Source of the DNA: Methylocella tundrae
Lineage (GTDB): Bacteria > Pseudomonadota > Alphaproteobacteria > Rhizobiales > Beijerinckiaceae
Length of the DNA: 64,000 bases
Reading direction: 5' to 3'
NCBI RefSeq assembly: GCF_038024855.1
Contig: NZ_CP139089.1
Location: 2,071,001 to 2,135,000 of the forward strand
Shown here: positions 57,377 through 64,000 of the stretch, piece by piece
How the letters are laid out: each line of letters opens with the position of its first letter
Numbering within the stretch: the first letter of the stretch is position 1
The notes under the pieces: generated by a model
Databases searched by the model: none
The model's input: only the letters and a program-made list of their open reading frames with translations
What the model was told of the DNA's origin: nothing
Program-made: the position numbers and the translations under genes

Positions 57377-59278
57377 TCAGGCTGACTTCTTCTCGTCGGG
57401 GCCGACTTCCTTGAAGTCCGCGTCGATCACATCGTCCTTCGGCTCGCCATGGCCTTCGGGAGCCCCCGACTCGGCGCCTGCCTTGTACAAAGCTTCGCCA
57501 AGCTTCATCGAAGCCTGCGCAAGATCGTTGGTGCGCGCCTTGATCGCCTCAACGTCTTCGCCTTCGAGCACGCCCTTCAGCGCCGCGACAGCGCCCTCAA
57601 CCGCGCTCTTGTCGGCGTCGGACACCTTGCCGGCGTACTCCGTCAGCGACTTCTCGGCCGAATGGACCATCGCCTCTGCCTGGTTGCGCACGTCGACGAG
57701 TTCACGCCGCTTCTTGTCCTCGGCGGCGTGGAGTTCGGCGTCCTTCACCATTTTGTCGATGTCGCCCTCGCTGAGGCCGCCCGACGCCTGGATGCGGATC
57801 TGCTGCTCCTTGTTCGTCGCCTTGTCCTTCGCCGTCACATTGACGATGCCATTGGCGTCGATATCGAAAGTCACTTCGATTTGCGGCACGCCGCGCGGCG
57901 CGCCGGGGATGCCGACGAGGTCGAACTGCCCGAGGATCTTGTTGTCGGCCGCCATCTCGCGCTCGCCCTGGAACACGCGAATGGTCACGGCCGTCTGATT
58001 ATCCTCGGCTGTCGAGAAGACCTGGCTCTTCTTCGTCGGGATCGTCGTATTGCGGTCGATCAATCGGGTGAACACGCCGCCGAGAGTCTCGATGCCAAGC
58101 GACAGAGGCGTCACGTCAAGCAGCAGCACGTCCTTGACGTCGCCCTGCAGCACGCCGGCCTGAACCGCGGCGCCGATGGCGACGACTTCATCGGGGTTGA
58201 CGCCCTTGTGGGGCTCTTTGCCGAAGAAGCTCTTCACGACTTCCTGCACCTTCGGCATGCGGGTCATGCCGCCGACGAGAACGACTTCGTTGATTTCGCC
58301 CGCCGTCAAGCCCGCGTCCTTCAGCGCCTTGCGGCAAGGTTCGACCGTCTTCTGGATCAGATCATCGACCAGCGCCTCAAATTTCGCGCGGGTCAGCTTC
58401 AAGGTGAGATGCTTCGGCCCGGTCGCGTCGGCGGTGATATAGGGCAGATTAATTTCGGTCTGAGTCGCGGAGGACAGTTCGATCTTTGCCTTCTCGGCGG
58501 CTTCCTTCAGCCGCTGCAGCGCGAGCTTGTCCTTCTTGAGGTCGATGCCGTTCTCTTTCTTGAACTCGTCAGCGAGATATTCGACGAGGCGCACGTCAAA
58601 ATCCTCACCGCCGAGGAAGGTGTCGCCATTGGTCGATTTCACCTCGAAGACGCCATCGCCGATCTCGAGGATCGAAACGTCGAAGGTGCCGCCGCCGAGA
58701 TCGTAAACGGCGATGACGCCCGAGCCCTTCTTGTCGAGGCCATAAGCCAGCGCCGCCGCGGTCGGCTCATTGATGATGCGCAAAACCTCAAGGCCGGCGA
58801 TCTTGCCGGCGTCCTTCGTCGCCTGACGCTGCGCGTCGTTGAAATAGGCGGGGACGGTGATCACGGCCTGCGACACCGGCTGGCCGAGATAGGCTTCGGC
58901 CGTCTCCTTCATCTTTTGCAGGATGAAGGCGGAAATCTGCGAGGGAGAATATTGTTTGCCGTCAGCCTCGACCCAGGCGTCGCCGTTCGAGGCGCGAATA
59001 ATCTTGTAAGGAACGAGCCCGATGTCCTTCTTGGTCATCGGATCGTCGAAGGTGCGGCCGATCAGCCGCTTGATGGCGAAAAACGTGCGTTCCGGATTGG
59101 TGACGCCCTGCCTCTTGGCCGGCTGGCCGACGAGACGCTCGCCGTCATCCGTGAAGGCGACGATGGAGGGGGTGGTGCGGGCCCCCTCGGCGTTCTCAAT
59201 CACCTTAGGAGTCGTCCCCTCCATGACGGCCACGCAAGAATTGGTGGTGCCAAGATCGATTCCTATTACTTTAGCCAT
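57377..59278 (-). CDS. dnaK: Chaperone DnaK (Hsp70)
   Basis: The 633-aa product starts [20 protein letters not shown] and has the ATPase motifs [20 protein letters not shown] and [14 protein letters not shown], a substrate-binding domain with [14 protein letters not shown], and a C-terminus ending in the Gly/Asp/Glu-rich lid. Start at 59278; the longer frame from 59488 adds unrelated sequence. Confidence 0.98.
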   Translation of the reverse strand: MAKVIGIDLGTTNSCVAVMEGTTPKVIENAEGARTTPSIVAFTDDGERLVGQPAKRQGVTNPERTFFAIKRLIGRTFDDPMTKKDIGLVPYKIIRASNGDAWVEADGKQYSPSQISAFILQKMKETAEAYLGQPVSQAVITVPAYFNDAQRQATKDAGKIAGLEVLRIINEPTAAALAYGLDKKGSGVIAVYDLGGGTFDVSILEIGDGVFEVKSTNGDTFLGGEDFDVRLVEYLADEFKKENGIDLKKDKLALQRLKEAAEKAKIELSSATQTEINLPYITADATGPKHLTLKLTRAKFEALVDDLIQKTVEPCRKALKDAGLTAGEINEVVLVGGMTRMPKVQEVVKSFFGKEPHKGVNPDEVVAIGAAVQAGVLQGDVKDVLLLDVTPLSLGIETLGGVFTRLIDRNTTIPTKKSQVFSTAEDNQTAVTIRVFQGEREMAADNKILGQFDLVGIPGAPRGVPQIEVTFDIDANGIVNVTAKDKATNKEQQIRIQASGGLSEGDIDKMVKDAELHAAEDKKRRELVDVRNQAEAMVHSAEKSLTEYAGKVSDADKSAVEGAVAALKGVLEGEDVEAIKARTNDLAQASMKLGEALYKAGAESGAPEGHGEPKDDVIDADFKEVGPDEKKSA

Positions 59279-59578
59279 GATTTTTCTTCCTTTCGATACG
59301 CAAGACCACCGGACCCCGAAGCGATCCAGCAAATGGGCGGACGGATTTCCGCCCGGTCCCCGATAGTGTTCAGATTGGCATTGCAACGCAGGAGCGCAAG
59401 ATGGCCGGTATATAAGAGGACGATCGACCGACGCAAGACGAGCCGCCCACGTTCCAGCAGAATCCGCGCCGGCCGCCGAATGCGCCACGCGGAGGGGAGA
59501 ATCATTTTATTCTCAGTGATTTCCTTCGCGCGGCCGAACGGTTAGGGTGGCGTTTCGATCATTCCGGCGAGGCTTCAC
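59279..59578. other. Region upstream of dnaK
   Basis: This 300-bp gap between divergent dnaK and the secreted-protein gene holds a candidate heat-shock promoter at 59372-59400 and nothing else recognised. Confidence 0.4.
59372..59400 (-). promoter_or_regulatory. Candidate heat-shock (sigma32-type) promoter of dnaK
   Basis: On the minus strand CTTG (59400-59397) is followed after 18 bp by CCAATCT (59378-59372), near the alphaproteobacterial RpoH pattern CTTG-N17/18-CYTATNT. The transcript would have a leader of about 85 nt. Confidence 0.4.
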
Positions 59579-60439
59579 TTGAAACTCTCTTTTTTGCCGG
59601 CGTTGCTCGCCACTTTATTAACCGCGTCAAGCGCCTCGGCCCAGATGATGCTGCCGGGCGCGCTGCAAGCCGCCCCCGAGGGGCCGGCGACGCCGAACCC
59701 CGGCGGCGCAGGTCAGGCGAGGCCGAAGCCGGTCGCGGCGAAGCCGCCGGGCGAAGAAACGATCATCGACCGTGATTTGCTGCGCGACGGGTCACAGGGG
59801 CTGATCGCCTTCCAGCGCGCCGCTGGCAAAGGACTGGAAATCAAGGCCCTGTCGATGGCTGGCGAGCAAATCACCCATCCGGGCGAAGCCTGCCGCATCG
59901 ACGTCATCGCTGGCGACCCGATCGAAGCGAGGCCGCTCGGCAAGCCGAAAGGGCTTCTGCGTTATGGCGTCGACATCGAAGCTTGTCCGTTTTCCTTCGA
60001 TGTTTACGAGGGCGCTGTTCTGATTGCGCATGAAGGGAAAGCCTGCGATTTCGTCGCCGCCGATTGCCGCGTCGACCCAAGCGGATTTTGGGGACCGACC
60101 GGTTCCTCCTTCGACGACAAGCAGGTCAAGCAGTTCGAATCAGCACGGGGCCGCGCGGAGGCGTCGATGCGCGCCCAGTTTCACGCCCTTGTGGCGAGCC
60201 TCGGCAAAGACAAGGACGCCGTCAAAAAAATCGCCAGCGAGCAGGCGGGGTTCTCCTCAGAACGCGAAGTCGCCTGCCGCAACTACGCCCGCGAAGACGT
60301 TCATGGCTTCTGCGCGTTGCGGCTGACGCAGGGCCGCGGGTTTGCGCTGCAGGCGGCGCTGGAGGCGGGCGGCAAAGAGCGCGGCCAGACCAAGAAAGCC
60401 AAGGGCGCGAGAAATGCGAAGGCTGAGGCAAGGCCGTGA
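59579..60439 (+). CDS. Secreted hypothetical protein
   Basis: The 286-aa product has a signal peptide (LSFLPALLATLLTASSASAQ), a Pro/Gly-rich linker, then a domain with GLIAFQRAAGKGLEIKALSM and the cysteines in GEACRIDVIAG, IEACPFSFDV and GKACDFVAADCRVDPSGFWG, probably disulfide-linked. The C-terminal half is helical and Lys-rich. The family is not recognised. Start is TTG at 59579. Confidence 0.75.
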   Translation: MKLSFLPALLATLLTASSASAQMMLPGALQAAPEGPATPNPGGAGQARPKPVAAKPPGEETIIDRDLLRDGSQGLIAFQRAAGKGLEIKALSMAGEQITHPGEACRIDVIAGDPIEARPLGKPKGLLRYGVDIEACPFSFDVYEGAVLIAHEGKACDFVAADCRVDPSGFWGPTGSSFDDKQVKQFESARGRAEASMRAQFHALVASLGKDKDAVKKIASEQAGFSSEREVACRNYAREDVHGFCALRLTQGRGFALQAALEAGGKERGQTKKAKGARNAKAEARP

Positions 60440-60782
60440 ACCGTCGCGAAAGCCAGTGCGCGCGCTCGGGTCAAGAGCCAGGACTCTGAGACCTGACCCA
60501 GATCGGACGGCTCGTTCGAACTTCCCGCGGCCTCTATCAAGGCCTTCGAACCTATCGTCGAGCAGATCGACGTCGTGGTCGGCGATCCATCGCCGGTCCT
60601 GTTGCGCGGGGCGCGTTCGAGGAGTTGATGGGCCTTCCGGATGTCGAGCAACACGCCCTTCGGCCTGGCGGCGCGCGGCCAATGCTTCTATGAAGACGGC
60701 AAGCTCAAAAATCGCTTTTTGTAATCCGGTGCGGCAGGGCGACGCCGCCGCGCCTCACACGGGCCAGCGGATCCGGGGCGCC
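60440..60782. other. Gap without a supported gene
   Basis: These 343 bp hold short open frames on both strands, none with a ribosome site or recognised family. Fragments such as GQCFYEDGKLKNRFL on the plus strand look protein-like and might be a decayed gene, but this cannot be supported. Confidence 0.4.
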
Positions 60783-61574
60783 TCAGCCGCCAAGCGCGTG
60801 CGCGATGACGAGGCCGATGCCGACGCCGGCGAGCGCGGCCGCGACGCCGATCGAAACAGTCTCCATCACCGTCCGCGCAAGGGGCCGGCGGCCGACGCGG
60901 GCGCGGCCGACGCCGAGACAGATCAGCAGCAGCATGGTGATGGCGGTCGATACCCAGCGAGCCTCCGACACCGGCATCAGAGCAAAGGGCACGATCGGAA
61001 TCGCCGCCGAGACGAAATCGGCGATCAGCATCCATAGCGCATGTGCGAGAGGGCTTTGCATCGTCTGCGGGGTCGCGGGCGCCGTCATCGCGTATGCGAC
61101 GCCCTGCAACACGCCCGGCTTCGAGCGAATGAGGTCCGTGACGAGCGCGGTTTGCGTCTCCGCCAGGCCGGCCGCGCGCAGGCGGTCGCCGATCCGGGCG
61201 ACGACCGCATCTGGACGCTGCGCGATCTCCGAGGCGAGCCGCGCGCTGAACGTTCGCGCCTCGTCGACCTCGGTTTCGATCTCGAGGTAGGTTCCGGCCA
61301 TCATGGACACGGCCGCCGCGCACGCGCCCGACGCGCCGGCGACCAACACCGTCATATTATCATTGGTGGTCGCCGCCACCCCGAGCACGAGGCCGAAGAT
61401 CGAGACTGTGCCGTCTTCCATGCCGAACACGATGTCGCCTGCGCTCGCCGCCAGCGATGTCTTGACTCGTTCGAATATCGTCGGGTGGGCCAAGTCTATT
61501 CTCCAGGGAGATCTGATTATTTGGCGCGTCGCTGCGGACCGTTGGACAACGCCGTCACCCATGAACGCCATCAA
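60783..61574 (-). CDS. VIT1/CCC1-family transporter
   Basis: The 263-aa membrane protein has the family's first-helix signature AGDIVFGMEDGTVSIFGLVL and VAGASGACAAAVSMMAGTYL, a cytoplasmic Glu-rich segment, and three further helices. Relatives move Fe2+ or Mn2+ into storage or out of the cytoplasm. The metal here is unknown. The start may be one or two codons into MMAFMGDG. Confidence 0.88.
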   Translation of the reverse strand: MMAFMGDGVVQRSAATRQIIRSPWRIDLAHPTIFERVKTSLAASAGDIVFGMEDGTVSIFGLVLGVAATTNDNMTVLVAGASGACAAAVSMMAGTYLEIETEVDEARTFSARLASEIAQRPDAVVARIGDRLRAAGLAETQTALVTDLIRSKPGVLQGVAYAMTAPATPQTMQSPLAHALWMLIADFVSAAIPIVPFALMPVSEARWVSTAITMLLLICLGVGRARVGRRPLARTVMETVSIGVAAALAGVGIGLVIAHALGG

Positions 61575-62220
61575 GACGCCGGAGCGCCCGCCTCAAAGCC
61601 AGCCATAACTTGGCGCGGCGTATTCAACCGCCCCTGTTGCGTCGGGAGAGCTTGTCGTTTCCGATCATGCCTTCCCCTCGGCTCCGGTCAAGCCTTATCG
61701 CGCGACAAAAAAAGACCAGGCGCATTGCCTGGCCTTCAGTCTACGACCGGGAGGAACACCGGCGAACCTAAGCGAGAGAAGCCCTGGCGAATCATCTTCG
61801 CCAAATGACAAATTATCTATTATCATACTTATTAATATTTAGACACAGTTTTTAACATTTCTTTCGCGACCCTTCGAGGTTCACGGAAAAGCGCAGCTCA
61901 CGTCTGCTTTGTCCTCACCCGCAAGGCAAGCAGCGCTCGAGCGGACTTGCGCCCGATAACTTTGCCATTCAGCGGGCCGCCGGCGCTCGAGATCTTTCGA
62001 TACTCCCCCGCGTTCGGATGCGCAGAGGACCGCGCACAAGTATTCCGGGTAAAGCCACGCTTCCTTAAACACCGATCCAAAGTTCAGCTTCAGCTCTGGA
62101 GCCGGATTTAGCTTTGGGCCGCGTCATGAAAAAGTGCGCCATCACATATTCGCGCCAAAAACATCATCTATAGTCGAGCATGTTAGCGATTCGGTAGACT
62201 CTTGCTTCCGGGGGCACGCT
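61575..62220. other. Gene-free interval with an unassigned terminator
   Basis: These 646 bp hold no credible gene. They include a minus-strand terminator (61707-61732) and a local AT-rich stretch around 61806-61862 (TTATCTATTATCATACTTAT). The rest shows nothing recognised. Confidence 0.5.
61707..61732 (-). terminator. Rho-independent terminator, minus strand, no gene assigned
   Basis: On the minus strand CCAGGC-AATGC-GCCTGG is followed by TCTTTTTTTG, a classical terminator. The nearest minus-strand gene upstream is the esterase, 1.5 kb away, so a short unseen transcript may end here. Confidence 0.65.
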
Positions 62221-62442
62221 ATGACACAAGCTCAGACCTACCAGCATGGAATGAAGGCCTATATCAAGGGCAGCCCTCTCAGCGGCAATCCCTATAACGC
62301 CACGACGTATCCAGAAGCTTACGACGCCTGGACCGATGGCTGGCTTGACGCTATGCGCGCGCGGCGGCGCATTCATGCTCTTAAAATCGCCGCCTATTCG
62401 CATATCAGGCCGGCGCCCCGCGCGGCTGGTCTTTTTGCCTAG
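62221..62442 (+). CDS. RMF/CrpP-like small protein
   Basis: The 73-aa product has the pattern of ribosome modulation factor and CrpP-type proteins: QHGMKAYIKGSPLSGNPYNA with NPY, then AYDAWTDGWLDAMRARRRIH with the W-x2-GW core. Relatives bind ribosomes in stationary phase or act on small molecules. The start at 62221 is preceded by GGGGG; function unproven. Confidence 0.6.
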   Translation: MTQAQTYQHGMKAYIKGSPLSGNPYNATTYPEAYDAWTDGWLDAMRARRRIHALKIAAYSHIRPAPRAAGLFA

Positions 62443-63281
62443 GAAACCCTCTTCGCCTTGACGGAGAAGGCCGTTTACGGCTCCTCTGCGCTATGAAATG
62501 ATCCGACGCGTAGACGATTATCGACATCGCTAAAGCGCTGCCCCAGTCATGCAGCTTGTGATGACCCATTCCATCGCGCCGTCAACGGCTAGCCTCCCGG
62601 CTCGCCCGCGAACGAGCAAGAAGCGGTAAAGACCTGGCTCCTTTCTGCTCGCCGCCGTGCGGCGTGGGCATACAGATCGCGCTTCGACATGTCGAGCTTC
62701 GTCCAATGCCGACGAACGCCACCGCCGACCTCGGCTCTTTCGGCTCGGTCAGTAGCCCGCATTCATTTAATAAAAACCAAATTTTCCCCTGAAATGAGAA
62801 CTTCAGAATGCAGCAATCCAATCGCTTTCTGAAATGTCACGCGTCGTTCTGTCTGTCGAGATCCTCGGCCGTCATGCAGTCGGCAGGGCGCCCCGAGGGG
62901 GCGTCTCCCGCACGACGGTTTGGCCACGGAAGCCGACCCGGCACGCTGCAGTCGTGCCGGTAGGCTCCTAACGAACCCGAAATTGCTGCGTTCTGAAATG
63001 TGTCAATTTTAGGGACGGCGTGAGCGAGACGTCAAATCACGAAGCCCGCGAAACCAGCGTAGGAGCCCTTATTTCTTGTGATAGTTGCATATTTGTCGGC
63101 GTTTCGAGGGGCGATGACCGCGATATCGCCCTTCCCATCCCCTAAATCCGCGCCGATAGCCTTTGATTGAATGCGATCCGCACAATGCGGCGGAGCACAG
63201 TTCGAAGACATGCGGCTCAACAGAGCGAGGACCGACCACGGCCCCCGCTTCGTTTGGACACTGGCGAACTGGCCCGCTATC
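62443..63281. other. Long gene-free interval with repeats and a hairpin
   Basis: No supported gene lies in these 839 bp. TTCTGAAATGT occurs at 62827-62837 and 62991-63001, with a partial third copy (CTGAAATG) near 62790. Between them is a perfect stem CCGGCACG / CGTGCCGG (62938-62960) and a GGGCGCCCC / GGGGCG fold near 62887. It may be an insertion remnant or an untranslated RNA. Confidence 0.45.
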
Positions 63282-64000
63282 TCAATTGTAGATCAAGATA
63301 GTCTGCCAGAAGTCACACTTATGCGCCGCCACGAACTGCGCCTTAGTGAATGTCGACAGGGTTGGGATATCTTGCGACAGATAATAGCCCGTCTTGCCCT
63401 TGTAGCGCGGCCAGGGGCTGTTTCCCAGCCCATTGGGATTGCCGGTCCAGGCGAAGTTCGTCCAAGCGATCACCAGCTGATCGGAGAGATCCTGCTGCTT
63501 GTTGTTCAATTGATGAGTGATGCCGTCGGGACCGCCATGATAGAGAGGGAACAGAAACTGGATATCGGCCGTATGATAGGCGAGCGGTTGGAATCCCGGC
63601 ATTTTCGGGAAGTAGTACGGCGCGGTTCGTTCCTGGAATTCGTAGCCGTAAACCGGAACCTGATTGGCGAGCAGATCGCTCGCGCGAAGGCTCCGGCAAG
63701 CTGATACGTCCGTCGTCACTGCGTCCATGGCCAGCTGCGGCGTGGTATAGGCATAAAGCGGATAGTGAGCCAGAACCGCTTGAACGGTTCCGGCCGGATA
63801 TGCCGGCGGCGAGCCCGCCGGCCCGGCATTTCCGCTGTAGGTGTTCGTGACGAGGTTTGTGAAGTCCGTCGCCGTGAAAGGCACACGCGGATTCTTGAAG
63901 TATTCCGTAATCCCGAGGCTGAAGTTGCCTTCATCTTGGACCGTGCCGTTCATGACGGGCATATGGTTGAACTGCCCCGTCTGGAACGCGGACGTAAATG
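63282..64000 (-). CDS. Type B carboxylesterase, C-terminal part (cut by window end)
   Basis: About 240 C-terminal residues of a large alpha/beta hydrolase of the carboxylesterase/para-nitrobenzyl-esterase family: FNHMPVMNGTVQDEGNFSLG, then YEFQERTAPYYF, AYHTADIQFLFP with the catalytic His region, and IAWTNFAWTGNPNGLGNSPW. The nucleophile Ser elbow lies beyond the window. It is probably secreted, judging from the family. The frame is open to the window end. Confidence 0.88.
   Translation of the reverse strand, partial: FTSAFQTGQFNHMPVMNGTVQDEGNFSLGITEYFKNPRVPFTATDFTNLVTNTYSGNAGPAGSPPAYPAGTVQAVLAHYPLYAYTTPQLAMDAVTTDVSACRSLRASDLLANQVPVYGYEFQERTAPYYFPKMPGFQPLAYHTADIQFLFPLYHGGPDGITHQLNNKQQDLSDQLVIAWTNFAWTGNPNGLGNSPWPRYKGKTGYYLSQDIPTLSTFTKAQFVAAHKCDFWQTILIYN

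Noticed and set aside
57449..59545. 698-aa open frame on the plus strand opposite dnaK
   Set aside because: It is antisense to an unmistakable dnaK, shows Arg/His/Leu-rich composition typical of shadow frames in GC-rich DNA and no family motif.
60257..60682. 141-aa minus-strand frame after the secreted protein gene
   Set aside because: It mostly overlaps the 3' end of the secreted-protein gene, is Arg-rich, and has no recognised motif.
62134..62220. Upstream extension of the RMF/CrpP-like protein
   Set aside because: The extra 29 residues have no similarity to the family and no ribosome site; the ATG at 62221 fits the family length.

Overview
The window is one stretch of chromosome from a GC-rich, nitrogen-fixing alphaproteobacterium. 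An NAD-linked formate dehydrogenase (fdsGBA), an Irr regulator, the order dapB/pyrF/pmtA-like/dnaJ/dnaK, and a complete molybdenum nif-fix cluster point to Hyphomicrobiales, most likely a methylotroph-type lineage such as Beijerinckiaceae or Methylocystaceae. That placement is inferred from gene content and order. No rRNA, tRNA, CRISPR array, prophage or intact insertion sequence was seen.

Region 1 (1-6300): fdsG-fdsB-fdsA (the last cut by the window start), a small secreted peptide, mscL, irr, a group II truncated haemoglobin overlapping an unknown gene, and a gene-free stretch of nested palindromic repeats.

Region 2 (6342-36252) is the nitrogen-fixation island. It has four blocks. (a) nifA is divergent from a YqeB/EF2563-type molybdenum-hydroxylase accessory gene, with a NifA-type upstream site (TGT-N10-ACA) between them. 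(b) A 13-gene nifB run: nifB, fdxN, an IscA-like gene, a TPR-like gene, an LRV Fe-S gene, two nifZ-type genes, nifT, a small nif-associated gene, a DegT-fold protein without the PLP lysine, a 2Fe-2S ferredoxin, a 72-aa unknown and a SIR2-like protein. (c) nifHDKENX, a DUF269 gene, a CCE_0567-type gene, fdxB and nifQ, preceded by a divergent receiver protein that lacks its phospho-acceptor Asp. (d) iscA-like, nifU, nifS, nifV, cysE, nifW and fixABCX. Blocks b, c and d each start with a near-perfect TGGCAC-N5-TTGC sigma54 promoter and at least one TGT-N10-ACA site, so NifA very probably drives all three. Together they encode the enzyme, its FeMo-cofactor and Fe-S assembly, homocitrate and cysteine supply, and electron delivery. 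Strong hairpins lie in the gaps H-D, D-K, K-E and before the CCE_0567 gene.

Region 3 (36267-53100) is housekeeping and mixed: a uracil-DNA-glycosylase remnant, ackA, fabI, an XRE regulator, a TetR regulator with an SDR gene and matching operator-like motifs, a class IV aminotransferase, comF, a CoA-transferase pair, a methyltransferase, a SIMPL protein, rlmN, dsbB, a DedA-like protein, a GST, a chorismate-lyase-like protein, DUF2237 and an aspartate aminotransferase.

Region 4 (53224-64000): dapB, pyrF, a PmtA-like methyltransferase, dnaJ, dnaK, a secreted unknown, a VIT-family transporter, an RMF/CrpP-like small protein, and the C-terminal part of a type B carboxylesterase cut by the window end.

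The least described part is the tail of the nifB operon (14238-17238), together with the two divergent partners of nifA and nifH.
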